Position numbers and translations under genes: made by a program. Positions 36,624-45,942 of a stretch of DNA of 64,000 nucleotides are shown piece by piece. The stretch is from Pseudomonas entomophila (GTDB taxonomy: Bacteria; Pseudomonadota; Gammaproteobacteria; Pseudomonadales; Pseudomonadaceae): positions 1-64,000 of the forward strand of contig NZ_JARGCS010000025.1 of assembly GCF_029193575.1 (NCBI RefSeq), read 5' to 3'. Below the pieces are notes generated by a model. It had not been told where the DNA came from, searched no databases, and saw nothing but the letters and a program-made list of their open reading frames with translations. Each line of letters starts with the position of its first letter. Position 1 is the stretch's first letter.

Positions 36624-39600
36624 TCAGTCGCTGAGCCGCGCCAGGGCCTCGCGGCTCAAGCGCCTGGCCTCCTGCGCCAACGCGGCCTCACGCTCGCTAG
36701 CCACTCGCTCGACTTCGACCAGATACGCTTGATCACCCAGGGTCAGGCGTTGGTCGTCCAGGGTTTCCATGCACGTCCAGTAAGGCGCCTCGATGGCTTC
36801 GAAGGCATCACCATGCAACTGCCGCAGATGGCGCAACCAGAAATCCCGCTCGCTGACGTAGGTGACCAGCGCGTCGCTCGCTTCGGCCTGGCGAACCGCC
36901 TCGGCCGCAGCGTCCAGGTCGGCGGCAGAAACCCCCGCCACCGCACCGAACTGCAGGGTGCGCGGCTGCCCCGGCAAGTCTAGCCGCGTCGCCAGACCGA
37001 CCCGGTAGGCGAGGCTGACCTCCACCTCGTCGACCCCTCGCCCCTCGGCTTGCCGCCTGCTCATGTCGGCACGAGCAAAACGCTCGACCTGATCGAGGCG
37101 GAACAGGCGCCGAGCGAGGCTCAGCAGGCCCACCTCACCGTTACCGGCGCTGTCGCGCACCGCCGCCACGGACAGCGCGCGCACCTCCAGCGCGGCGAAA
37201 CAGGAGATGACACTGTCGACGCAGGTTCTCGGCTGGCTGGCCAACTCGAACAGCTCCTGGCGCAACGCACCGTTGTGCTCAAGCGCTTCGAACATCGACC
37301 AGACGCGCCCCTGCAGGTCGTCTCGTGCCAGGCGAAAATCGCTGGTGCCAGTCAGGTCACGCAACAGTCGGAAGAAGTCCTCGCTGCCCGGTTCGTCGAC
37401 CATACGCTCCCATTGCACGGTGCGCAGAATTCGCTGCGACGGGCTCGCGCCCTCCAACCAGCGTAGGCGCGACACCGGCCCTTCCTCCACGGACGCTTCG
37501 CTATCGGACGCGCTCTCGATACCCAGCCAACGCTGCGGGTAGTCCGCCGGCAGTGGGTTGCCTTGCAGCGCCAGGCCGCGTCGCAGGGTCGGGCGGTAAT
37601 CGGCCACCGCCTGCGGCAAGACACTGATGCGGTTGTCGCGCAAATCGACGTAGTCGAGCGATACAGCCAACGCCAGATGCTCAGGCAGCGCAGTCAGCCC
37701 GGTGTCGCGCAAGCCCAATTGGCGTAACCGCGGCAAGCGCTCCAGCGCCACGGGGAAACGCCCCAAGGGATTGCCGCTGAGTACCAGCACACGCAAATGC
37801 GACAGGGCTGCCAAGGTGTCGAAGTCCGCTATGTCCAAGTCCATGTGGTTTCTGGACAACGTCAACTCCCGCAAGCGAGAAAGCCCGGCAACCCCGCTCG
37901 GCAGCGTTAGCAAACGGTTGTTGTCGAGGTTGAGCCGAAGCAGGTGGCGAAACGGCCTCAGAAAGTCGCTGGGCACCTCCTGCAACTGCATGTTCACCAG
38001 GCTCATCTCGGTCACGTGCAGAAACCCAGCCTGTGCCGGCAACGCAGGCAATTGGCGTGCGGCGATGTCACCCAGGTCCAGCAGCATGCCCGGGTCTCCG
38101 TTGGCATGATGCCTGCCGGCCAGCCCCTGCATCCGCCAGCAGCGACGCAACTCATCGGCGACCCGTTGCCGCACCGACCGCTGCGCATCCTGTTCCGCCT
38201 CCTCGCACCAGCGCGACAGGGCCTGGTCGAGCTGCTGGAAGCTCTGTTCCTCCTGCAACAACGCGGTGAAGGGCGAGCCAGGTTGCTCCTCCAACACCTG
38301 CAGATAGTCTTGCAGCTGTCGCTCGTTGAAGCCGGGATAGAGGCTGCGCACCCGGTCCTGCAGGGTGCGGTCGGCAACTTGCGCGGCGTCGCCGCGTCCA
38401 CTCAGCAGGTAGCCGAAACGCCCATCGGGCAGGCGCTGCGGCGGCGTGGGCCGAGGCGTGCCGGTGCGAATGCCGAGCATCGCCATCAGGTTCGCCCGCG
38501 TACCGGGCAGCCGCGCCTGGAGGTCACGCCGCATGCGTTTGATCGCGTTCGGGCCGGTCCACCTTAACCGCTCACGCTCTGCCTCCGGCAGAAAGTGCCA
38601 GAGGATGCCGAACAGATCACCAGGCCCCGGTTGCTCGGTGAACAGCCGTCGCCCCCCTTCATAGACCTGCAGTTGCCCCCGATGATCGACCAACACCCGG
38701 GGCGGATGCTCGACATCGATAGTGTGCAAACGCGCCAGAGGATGGCCGTTGACCGACCCACGCCGGACCTCGAAGTTGATGTCCCGCGGCCATGTCTCGC
38801 CACGCAGCAACAAGGCGAACACCAGGTCAGGCAAGTGATCGGAGTAGGCATTGTTCAGGTACAGGCCTTGCAACGTCCGCGTCAGCCGGGCCTCGACCAG
38901 CGCCGCGCGCGCACGTTCGGCGAGGGGCAAGGGCAGCGCCAGCTTGAGGGACATGTGCTCGCGCTGGGCCTCGGAGGCATGCTGCATGACGTCATGCGCA
39001 TAGACGCTGGGCAGGCCAGGGAAATCCCTGGTGACGATGGTCGCGAGCGGATCACGCTGCAGGTACTCGTCGCTGAGCTTGTCCATCAACACTGCGCGCA
39101 ACTCCGGTTCACGGGCGAGCATCGCCTGCCGGCGCTGGCCCGCCACCTGATGCGCGGCGGGCAATTGCGCCAGGCAAACGCTCAGCATTCCTTGGTCGGT
39201 GAACGCCCGGTCGTGCCGCACCCCGGCGAAGAACCGGTCTATGCGGCTGTCCAGGTCGTAGCGTTCGAGCGTGTCGCGCAAGGCCACCGGCATCTTGCGC
39301 TGTTGCGCGACCAGCGCGTGCAACGCCGCCTCATCGATATCGGCGATGCGCATCACTTGTGCCACTCGCTCGGCGTCCAGCTCCCAGGCCGGCGCCCAGA
39401 GATGCCCCAGCAACACTTGAGCCCCCACCCACTCCTGCGGCCGCTGCCATGCCAGCCGCCAACCACACTCGCCATTCCACTGCATTTGCGGGGCGAAGCC
39501 CAGGTCACCGTCAGTGCGCACCAGTCGCCAATGCCCGAGCTGGCGGTCGTGGCGCATTTCAAAGTAGTCGTTGTGACGCCGCCACCATTGGCGCCCGTCA

Positions 39601-41087
39601 TGCCGGTACAGGCCGTCACGGCCACGAGTGACGTTCGGTGGTGTCGACCTGCTCCGAAACGGTTGCAGGTCGTGGGCCCAGAGTCGCCCGCCAACACCGG
39701 ACCGCACCGGCACCATCTGCTCGACGAAGGCGCTGCGCTGCAAACCCCGCGCGACCGCCGTGCCGCCCGCGGCGAACACGGCGTTCACCGCGACGGCCTC
39801 GGCCACGCTGAGCAGATGTTCGAGCGCCTCGTGCTGATGGCCACGCTGCCAGTCGACCACCCCCTCGTAGGCTTCCCGCAAGGTCTGGACCACCATCTGT
39901 GCCAGTAGCAGCTGGTTCAGCCCAGGCACGAAGAACGCAGCCAGCTGCAATAGGTTGCTCCCCACAGACTCCCAGGTATTCAGGCGCTCGCGCTTGCTCT
40001 CTTCATCCGCCTTGGCAACGGGCACCAATAGGTACAACGCGTCGGCACGCAGTTGCTCGAGGTGCAGGGTGACGAGTTCTGCGAACAAACCGCCCGCTGG
40101 CACCTGTGCGGAAAGCTCCAGGTCCACTTGAGGATCGCTCAGGCGCTTGCGCAAGGTGCTCTGGAACGGCACTCGGTCTTCGAGCCTGAGCATCTCGAGC
40201 AGCGCCGCCAGCGCCTTGGCATCCCCCAGCAGGCTCTGCAAGTGGGTGCTCAGCGCCGCCCAGGAGGCGAACCGCTGCAACGGTCGATGCGCCAGGTACA
40301 GGATGATACCTGGCGCTTGCCCGTCATGAGGCGACGACTGGCCAGGCGCAATGGCTGGCAGCTCGAAGACCACTGCCGCGCTCAGTGTATGGCCAAGGAT
40401 TCGCAGGCACTTCGCGCTCACCGTGGCACTGGAAACTGATGACGACTGCGCAAGCACCTGGCGCAACAGCGCCACGTCCGTGGGGTTCAAGTCCCCCTTC
40501 AGCTCGGCAAGCTCGATTGCCAGTGCCAGTCGCTGGCGTTTTTCCTCACCCAGCGCTTGGCTGACCTTTTCATCCAAGACCTGATCGAGATGCTCCTGAT
40601 AACGCCGGCCGGCATCGACCTCACGGCAAATAGCCGCGAGCGTGGCCGTGTCGATCAGCAAGGGCGCAACGTCGAGAGGGTGGCCGGGCTCGCGGTGGAT
40701 CACGCCACTGTTGGCATGGCAGGCAAAATCCTCGGCGAAGTTCTGCATCAGGTGCGCCAGCGCCGGTTCGAAGCTGTCATGGGTAATCAGCTCACCACCA
40801 CCCAGGAGGCTATAGTTCTGCCAACGCTCGCGCCAAAGCGCATGACCCAGGTCCAGGGCCAGGCCGGTCTTTGCCCGGAGCGCCTCCTGCAACAGTGCCT
40901 GGGCGAACGCCTGCGGCGGCCGGAGCCGGGCGAACGCTTGGGTCAACAGGTTTTCGCTGGCACGTTGCACGGCGAATGCCGCGCGCAGGGCCACGATTGC
41001 CTGCGGCGTTGCCTTGCGTAGCCAGTCAGGCAGGTTTTCACCAAGAAATTGATCGAGCGTATCGAGGGTTTGGACAGCGCTGGGCAT
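36624..41087 (-). CDS. giant LRR protein with NEL-type E3 ubiquitin ligase domain
   Basis: A 1,487-residue protein in three parts. The long N-terminal dermonecrotic-toxin (DUF6543) region opens with LPDWLRKAT at residue 20 and has a Y-H-x-GRQWW module near 500. A leucine-rich-repeat block lies at about residues 1015-1165 (LLRLNLDNNRLLTLP, LRELTLSRN, LRVLVLSGNPL, LRQLGLRDTGLTALP). The C-terminal domain resembles the NEL ligases of Shigella IpaH and Salmonella SspH. The NEL CxD motif is visible as Cys1289-Val-Asp1291 in SQPRTCVDS. NEL enzymes ubiquitinate host proteins, so this is probably an effector or toxin for eukaryotic cells. No secretion genes are nearby and no classical signal peptide is seen. 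Confidence 0.8.
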   Translation of the reverse strand: MPSAVQTLDTLDQFLGENLPDWLRKATPQAIVALRAAFAVQRASENLLTQAFARLRPPQAFAQALLQEALRAKTGLALDLGHALWRERWQNYSLLGGGELITHDSFEPALAHLMQNFAEDFACHANSGVIHREPGHPLDVAPLLIDTATLAAICREVDAGRRYQEHLDQVLDEKVSQALGEEKRQRLALAIELAELKGDLNPTDVALLRQVLAQSSSVSSATVSAKCLRILGHTLSAAVVFELPAIAPGQSSPHDGQAPGIILYLAHRPLQRFASWAALSTHLQSLLGDAKALAALLEMLRLEDRVPFQSTLRKRLSDPQVDLELSAQVPAGGLFAELVTLHLEQLRADALYLLVPVAKADEESKRERLNTWESVGSNLLQLAAFFVPGLNQLLLAQMVVQTLREAYEGVVDWQRGHQHEALEHLLSVAEAVAVNAVFAAGGTAVARGLQRSAFVEQMVPVRSGVGGRLWAHDLQPFRSRSTPPNVTRGRDGLYRHDGRQWWRRHNDYFEMRHDRQLGHWRLVRTDGDLGFAPQMQWNGECGWRLAWQRPQEWVGAQVLLGHLWAPAWELDAERVAQVMRIADIDEAALHALVAQQRKMPVALRDTLERYDLDSRIDRFFAGVRHDRAFTDQGMLSVCLAQLPAAHQVAGQRRQAMLAREPELRAVLMDKLSDEYLQRDPLATIVTRDFPGLPSVYAHDVMQHASEAQREHMSLKLALPLPLAERARAALVEARLTRTLQGLYLNNAYSDHLPDLVFALLLRGETWPRDINFEVRRGSVNGHPLARLHTIDVEHPPRVLVDHRGQLQVYEGGRRLFTEQPGPGDLFGILWHFLPEAERERLRWTGPNAIKRMRRDLQARLPGTRANLMAMLGIRTGTPRPTPPQRLPDGRFGYLLSGRGDAAQVADRTLQDRVRSLYPGFNERQLQDYLQVLEEQPGSPFTALLQEEQSFQQLDQALSRWCEEAEQDAQRSVRQRVADELRRCWRMQGLAGRHHANGDPGMLLDLGDIAARQLPALPAQAGFLHVTEMSLVNMQLQEVPSDFLRPFRHLLRLNLDNNRLLTLPSGVAGLSRLRELTLSRNHMDLDIADFDTLAALSHLRVLVLSGNPLGRFPVALERLPRLRQLGLRDTGLTALPEHLALAVSLDYVDLRDNRISVLPQAVADYRPTLRRGLALQGNPLPADYPQRWLGIESASDSEASVEEGPVSRLRWLEGASPSQRILRTVQWERMVDEPGSEDFFRLLRDLTGTSDFRLARDDLQGRVWSMFEALEHNGALRQELFELASQPRTCVDSVISCFAALEVRALSVAAVRDSAGNGEVGLLSLARRLFRLDQVERFARADMSRRQAEGRGVDEVEVSLAYRVGLATRLDLPGQPRTLQFGAVAGVSAADLDAAAEAVRQAEASDALVTYVSERDFWLRHLRQLHGDAFEAIEAPYWTCMETLDDQRLTLGDQAYLVEVERVASEREAALAQEARRLSREALARLSD

Positions 41088-41257
41088 CGGCGTGGCTCCG
41101 GAGAAAGGCAGCCACTACCCTCTCCCGCGGCGCGCACGGGCAACAGCTGGAAAGCCCTCCGCCTCTCGGCTACCCAGCGCAGCAGCCGTGGTAGCCCCCG
41201 GCCGGCCTGTAGGCGCGGGCATGCCCCTCGAGGGCATTCGCCCGCACACCGCCCCCT

Positions 41258-41815
41258 TCAAACCGAGCGATTCAACTTCACCCATGCCGCGAACCGATCG
41301 ATGAACGCCTGCAAGAACGGCCGGGTCTTGTCATTCAACTTGCCCCCGTCATCGAACAGTGTCGCCGCACCGCCGATATACGCCTCCGGCATCTGCATGC
41401 ACGGCATATCCAGAAATACCAGTGACTGGCGCACCGCGTGATTGGCACCAAAGCCACCGATGGCCCCTGGCGACACGCTCGCCACCGCCGTCGGCTTGCC
41501 GCCCCAGGCGCTCTGCCCATACGGCCGCGACCCCACGTCGATGGCATTCTTAAGGCACCCTGGCACCGAACGGTTGTACTCCGGCGTCACGAACAACACC
41601 GCGTCGCTGCGGCGGATCTCATCGCGAAAACGCTTCCACGCCTCCGGCGCAGTGGCTTCGATATCCTCGTTGTACAACGGCAGGTCGCCGATCTCGACGA
41701 TCTTCAGGGCAAGGCTGGACGGCGCCAGCTCGCTGAAGGCGCGGGCCACCTTGCGGTTGTAGGAGTCCTTGCGCAAGCTGCCGACGACGACCGCTACCGA
41801 ATAGACCTGGCTCAT
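41258..41815 (-). CDS. NAD(P)H-dependent FMN reductase
   Basis: A 185-residue flavodoxin-like reductase that transfers electrons from NAD(P)H to FMN, quinones or chromate in related enzymes. The FMN phosphate loop is GSLRKDSYNRKVA near residue 12, and TPEYNRSVPGCLKNAIDVGS near residue 77 is the family signature. The ATG at 41815 is preferred; the longer form uses a TTG. It is divergent from a 72-residue hypothetical gene, with 157 bp between them. Confidence 0.9.
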   Translation of the reverse strand: MSQVYSVAVVVGSLRKDSYNRKVARAFSELAPSSLALKIVEIGDLPLYNEDIEATAPEAWKRFRDEIRRSDAVLFVTPEYNRSVPGCLKNAIDVGSRPYGQSAWGGKPTAVASVSPGAIGGFGANHAVRQSLVFLDMPCMQMPEAYIGGAATLFDDGGKLNDKTRPFLQAFIDRFAAWVKLNRSV

Positions 41816-41972
41816 GGCGTTTTGCAACCTCTGCTGGGAAAAGAGACGTTGTAGTTATAGATGACCGTTCCTCGGCACCGAGGTTTTTTTCCATGCAGGG
41901 GAAAACTTCCCCCAAGCTTTGCTGGTCTATGCCTTCAGACATTTCCTACATATTTCAGAGGTTTCAACCTAC

Positions 41973-42191
41973 ATGGCAGCAGTACTGGTCGGCCAATTCC
42001 ACGCCCGCGACGCCGAAGGCCGCATCTATCCGGTCCATGAGTTCCAGGAGTCCACCCTCCAGGCCGACGGCAGCACCCTGGGCGCGCCGATCATCAGCTA
42101 CCGGCTGGCCATCGGCGACCGCGTCAACCATTTGGGCGAGGACCGCTTCGAACTGGCCCAGAGCGGCGTCGAGATCATCCGCATTCCTTGA
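41973..42191 (+). CDS. small conserved hypothetical protein
   Basis: A 72-residue soluble protein of mostly beta character (AAVLVGQFHARDAEGRIYPV, then ISYRLAIGDRVNHLGEDRFE). It looks like a small conserved Pseudomonas protein of unknown role. The ATG at 41973 has GAGG about ten bases upstream; an upstream in-frame ATG (41919) lacks one. The 3' end overlaps the 3' end of the convergent decarboxylase gene by 17 bases. Confidence 0.7.
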   Translation: MAAVLVGQFHARDAEGRIYPVHEFQESTLQADGSTLGAPIISYRLAIGDRVNHLGEDRFELAQSGVEIIRIP

Positions 42192-44436
42192 CGCAGTCGA
42201 CCGTGTACACCCGCCCCTGCCCGTGGCCTTCGCTCTGCAGGCCGTGCACATCGGCGACGAACCCCGGGAAGCCGCTGTCGAAGGCACGTGCGAACGCCAA
42301 GTAGTCGAGGATCGAGCGGGTGGCCTCGGTGAACCGCTCTCCCGGCATGATCAATGGGATACCCGGCGGATACGGCACCAGCATCACCGCCGCGACACGC
42401 CCCAGCAGGTGCTCGATCGGCACCGCCTCCACCTCCCCCCGCACCATGTGGTCATAGGCCTGGGCCGGGCTCATGGCCACCTCGGGCAAGCGTGTGAACA
42501 GGCGCTTGAGCTGCTTGGCCGTGGCATTGGTGCGGTAGCAGTCGTGCAGTTGCTCGCACAAGTCGCGCAGGCCCAACCCGGCATAGCGTAACGGTGCCAC
42601 CGCCACCACGCTGGGCAGGCATAACGGCAACGCGGTATTGCCATCGTAGTGGCGCTTGAACTCCAGCAACTCGGTGAGCAACGTGCTCCACTTGCCCTTG
42701 GTGATGCCCATCGAGAACAGCACCAGGAAGCTGTACAGGCCGGTCTTCTCCACCACCAGCCCACGCTCCCAGAGGAACTTGCTCACCACCGCCGCCGGAA
42801 TGCCATGCGCGCCCAGCACCCCGTCTGCGGTCAGGCCTGGCATCACCAGGGTGACCTTCAGCGGGTCGAGCAACACGTAGTCAGCCGTCACCTCGCCGAA
42901 GCCATGCCATTGGGCGCCGGGTTCGAGCAGCCAGTCCTGCGCGGCCACGCGGTGAATGCCCTCCGCCGCGGGCGGCTGCCAGATGCTGAACCACCAGTCG
43001 TCGGCGGCGATGTGCTCACGCAGGTTGGCCAGGGCGCGGCGAAAGCTCAGGGCCTCGTCGAACATTTCTTGCAACAGCGAGCGTCCCGCTGGCCCTTCCA
43101 TCATCGCCGAAGCCACGTCCAGCGAGGCGAGGATGCTGTACTGCGGTGAGGTGGAGATATGCATCATGAACGCTTCGTTGAAGCGGTCGCGGTCGAGCGC
43201 GCGGCCGGCGCCGTCCTGCACGTGGATCATCGAGGCCTGGCTGAAGGCCGCCAGCAGCTTGTGCGTGGAATGCGTGCTGAACAGCAGCGGGCTGGCTTCT
43301 GCACGCGGCGTGCCCATGGCGTAGCGGTCGGCGAAAAAGTCGTGGAAGGCGGCGTAGGCGAACCAGGCCTCGTCGAAATGCAGCACCTCGACGCTGGCGC
43401 CCAAGGCTTGCTTGATCAGCCCAGCGTGGTAGCACAGGCCATCGTAGGTCGAGTTGGTCACCACCGCCAGGCGGATGCGCGGCTCGCGCCCCTGGGCCAG
43501 GGGGTTGGCGTGGATCTTCGCCTGGATCGACTCAGCGCTGAACTCGCTGAGCGGGATCGGCCCGATGATGCCCAGTTCGTTGCGCTCCGGACACAGGTAC
43601 AGGGGGATGGCGCCGGTCATGATGATCGCGTGCACCACCGACTTGTGGCAGTTGCGGTCCACCAGCACCAGGTCGCCGCGCCCGACCATGGCGTGCCAGA
43701 CGATCTTGTTGGCCGTGGAGGTGCCGTTGATCACGAAGAAGGTATGGTCGGCGCCGAAGTTGCGCGCCGCCCGGGCCTCGGCCTCGGCCAGCGGGCCGGT
43801 GTGATCGAGCAGCGAGCCCAGCTCCGGCACCGACACCGAAAGGTCCGAGCGCAGCGTGTTCTCACCGAAGAACTGGTGGAAGGCCTGGCCCACCGGGCTC
43901 TTGCGATAGGCCACGCCACCGCCGTGGCCGGGGGTATGCCAGGAGTAGTTCGACTGTGCGGTGTGCTGTACCAGGGCCTTGAAGAACGGCGGCAGCAGGC
44001 CGTCGAGATAATTGTGCGCGGCGCGTGCCACCTGACGGGCGAGGAATGGCACGGTGTCTTCGAACAGGTAGAGGATGCCGCGCAGTTGGTTCAGCTCGCT
44101 CATGGCCTCGGCGGGGGCGTTTTCCAGGGTGACCTGTTCGCCCAGGGCGAAGATCGGCAGGTCGGGCGCGCGCAAACGGGCCAGGCGGATCAGCTCGGCC
44201 ATGTTCTGCAACAGGTGGGTGTTGTCGCCCGCGCCTTCGGCGGCGATCAGCATGCAGGCCAGCCCGTGGTGGGTGGCGGCGACCAGGCGCGCTTCGGCGT
44301 GGTCGGCGGCGGCGAGGATGGCGAAGCCGTCCTGGGCCAGCTCCTCGGCGATGCCGCGCACACGCTCGCCCGCGACGCTGTCCGCCTTGATCGCGCGGTG
44401 GACGATGAGGATGGGAAACTTCAGGTCCTTGTACAT
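42175..44436 (-). CDS. ldcA: lysine/ornithine/arginine decarboxylase (LdcA-like)
   Basis: A 753-residue PLP-dependent fold-type I decarboxylase with an N-terminal wing domain (about residues 1-130), the PLP core and a C-terminal domain. The pyridoxal-lysine motif is THSTHKLLAAFSQ near residue 390, with HFDEAWF before it. The length matches P. aeruginosa lysine decarboxylase LdcA, which makes cadaverine and feeds lysine catabolism. Ornithine or arginine activity cannot be excluded. The gene lies upstream of dnaQ-rnhA in its usual Pseudomonas neighbourhood, but separated from them by a long REP hairpin. Confidence 0.85.
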   Translation of the reverse strand: MYKDLKFPILIVHRAIKADSVAGERVRGIAEELAQDGFAILAAADHAEARLVAATHHGLACMLIAAEGAGDNTHLLQNMAELIRLARLRAPDLPIFALGEQVTLENAPAEAMSELNQLRGILYLFEDTVPFLARQVARAAHNYLDGLLPPFFKALVQHTAQSNYSWHTPGHGGGVAYRKSPVGQAFHQFFGENTLRSDLSVSVPELGSLLDHTGPLAEAEARAARNFGADHTFFVINGTSTANKIVWHAMVGRGDLVLVDRNCHKSVVHAIIMTGAIPLYLCPERNELGIIGPIPLSEFSAESIQAKIHANPLAQGREPRIRLAVVTNSTYDGLCYHAGLIKQALGASVEVLHFDEAWFAYAAFHDFFADRYAMGTPRAEASPLLFSTHSTHKLLAAFSQASMIHVQDGAGRALDRDRFNEAFMMHISTSPQYSILASLDVASAMMEGPAGRSLLQEMFDEALSFRRALANLREHIAADDWWFSIWQPPAAEGIHRVAAQDWLLEPGAQWHGFGEVTADYVLLDPLKVTLVMPGLTADGVLGAHGIPAAVVSKFLWERGLVVEKTGLYSFLVLFSMGITKGKWSTLLTELLEFKRHYDGNTALPLCLPSVVAVAPLRYAGLGLRDLCEQLHDCYRTNATAKQLKRLFTRLPEVAMSPAQAYDHMVRGEVEAVPIEHLLGRVAAVMLVPYPPGIPLIMPGERFTEATRSILDYLAFARAFDSGFPGFVADVHGLQSEGHGQGRVYTVDCVKECG

Positions 44437-44500
44437 GGGCAGCCTGCGCGGGACGGGGAGTTCCCTTCAGGGTAGAAGCTGCCGGGGGGATGTGCTGCCT

Positions 44501-44589
44501 GTGCCGGTCCTATCGCGGGGCAAGCCCACTCCTACAGGTTCTATGCAGGCCCTTGTAGGAGCGGGCTTGCCCCGCGATAGGGCCGGCAC
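44501..44589. repeat. paired REP elements forming a long inverted repeat
   Basis: Two REP copies face each other: the left arm (44501-44538) and right arm (44551-44589) are nearly perfect complements across 38 bases, with cores GCGGGGCAAGCCC and GGGCTTGCCCCGC. The hairpin sits between dnaQ and ldcA on the same strand and could act as a terminator or mRNA stabiliser. Confidence 0.85.
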
Positions 44590-44601
44590 AGCCCCATGAA
44601 C

Positions 44602-45354
44602 TCAGCTGGCGGAAGGCTCCGTCAACACCTGCCACAGCGACGGCGCCCCTGCCGACTTGGCAATCGCCGCCAAGCGCTCGGCATGCGCCTCCAGTTCCTC
44701 GGCCGAGGCCAGGATCACCGGCCCCGGCTGCCGCCCGACGATCCGTCGGATTTCGCTGCCACCCCCTGGCCCGCCTTCCTCTTCGCCGCCATGCCCGGCC
44801 AGCGACAGGCTGGTCTGGCCGCCGGTCATCGCCAGGTAGACGTCGGCCAGCAGTTCCGAGTCGAGCAATGCGCCGTGCAGGTCACGGCCGGAGTTGTCGA
44901 TGCCGTAGCGTTTGCACAAGGCGTCGAGGCTGTTGCGCTGACCCGGGTGGCGGGCCCTGGCCATCATCAGGGTGTCGAGGATGGTGCAGTGCTGGGAGAT
45001 ATCGGCGCGGTCGTGTTGGCCCAGCAGGGCGAACTCGTTGTTGATGAAACCCACGTCGAACGCCGCGTTGTGGATGACCAACTGCGCGCCCTGGATGTAC
45101 TCGAAGAATTCCTCGGCCACATCGCCGAAACGTGGCTTGCCAACCAGGAAGGCATCGGTGATGCCGTGCACGCCGATCGCGCCCTCGTCGCTCTCGCGGT
45201 CCGGTTGCAGGTAGACGTGGAAGTTGCGCCCGGTCAGGCGCCGGCCGATGACCTCGACGCAACCGATCTCGATGATCCGGTGGCCTTCGCTGACCGGCAT
45301 GCCGGTGGTTTCGGTATCGAGGACGATCAGCCTGGTGTTCTGCTGCTGCTCCAC
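44602..45354 (-). CDS. dnaQ: DNA polymerase III epsilon subunit (3'-5' proofreading exonuclease)
   Basis: A 250-residue DEDDh exonuclease providing proofreading in the replicative polymerase. ExoI is LIVLDTETTGMP near residue 9, ExoII is VIHNAAFDVGFINNEF near residue 95, and ExoIII is HGALLDSELLADVY near residue 160 with the catalytic His. The C-terminal part binds the alpha subunit. GTG at 45354 is chosen since GGAG lies just upstream and the exonuclease fold starts at once; the longer ATG form adds an unrelated basic tail. It follows rnhA on the same strand. Confidence 0.92.
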   Translation of the reverse strand: MEQQQNTRLIVLDTETTGMPVSEGHRIIEIGCVEVIGRRLTGRNFHVYLQPDRESDEGAIGVHGITDAFLVGKPRFGDVAEEFFEYIQGAQLVIHNAAFDVGFINNEFALLGQHDRADISQHCTILDTLMMARARHPGQRNSLDALCKRYGIDNSGRDLHGALLDSELLADVYLAMTGGQTSLSLAGHGGEEEGGPGGGSEIRRIVGRQPGPVILASAEELEAHAERLAAIAKSAGAPSLWQVLTEPSAS

Positions 45355-45453
45355 GCGGGGGCTCCAACTGACATCTGGGGAAAGGGGCGGAGTATACCTC
45401 AGCTGGCGCGCAAGGGGCCGCTTAGCAGCCCCGGCGTGGCGCAAGGCCCGACT

Positions 45454-45900
45454 TCAGCGCTTACCGCGCACCTCATCGACGCCACGGTTGGCCAACTGGT
45501 CGGCGCGTTCGTTGCCCGGATGGCCAATGTGCCCACGCACCCACTTCCAGGTGACCTTGTGACGGTTGACCTGCTCATCGAGCTGCTGCCACAGGTCGGC
45601 GTTCTTCACCGGCTCCTTGGCGGCGGTCTTCCAGCCACGCTTCTTCCAGTTGGTCATCCATTCGGTGATGCCTTTCATCACATACTGGGAATCGGTGGTC
45701 AACACCACCTCGCACTCACGCGTGAGGGCCATCAGGGCGCAGATGGCCGCCATCAGTTCCATGCGATTGTTGGTGGTATCGCGCTCGCCGCCCCACAATT
45801 CCTTTTCGACGCCTTTGTAGACGATCAGGGCGCCCCAGCCACCCAGGCCGGGATTGCCCTTGCAGGCACCATCGGTGTAGATCTCGACGCTCTCGCTCAT
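45454..45900 (-). CDS. rnhA: ribonuclease HI
   Basis: A 148-residue RNase HI that degrades the RNA strand of RNA-DNA hybrids. Catalytic acidic residues are in [12 protein letters not shown] (Asp10), [13 protein letters not shown] (Glu48), TDSQYV (Asp70) and [10 protein letters not shown] (Asp134). It lies between a methyltransferase gene and dnaQ, all leftward, with 42 bp to the former and 99 bp to the latter. Confidence 0.96.
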   Translation of the reverse strand: MSESVEIYTDGACKGNPGLGGWGALIVYKGVEKELWGGERDTTNNRMELMAAICALMALTRECEVVLTTDSQYVMKGITEWMTNWKKRGWKTAAKEPVKNADLWQQLDEQVNRHKVTWKWVRGHIGHPGNERADQLANRGVDEVRGKR

Positions 45901-45942
45901 GTACCGCCTTCGTTCGCTTGCAGGTTATCGACCGCGGACGGG

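Noticed and set aside
25273..41087. Recent genomic island covering both giant toxins
   Set aside because: No integrase, tRNA, direct repeats or composition shift; the central fad-x operon is a conserved core locus.
42175..44436. Reading the decarboxylase as biodegradative arginine decarboxylase AdiA or ornithine decarboxylase SpeC
   Set aside because: Length and neighbourhood fit Pseudomonas LdcA better; substrate cannot be settled from sequence alone, so the call is kept LdcA-like.
44501..44589. Possible CRISPR repeat unit
   Set aside because: Only two facing copies without spacers of constant length; the core matches REP elements elsewhere in the window.
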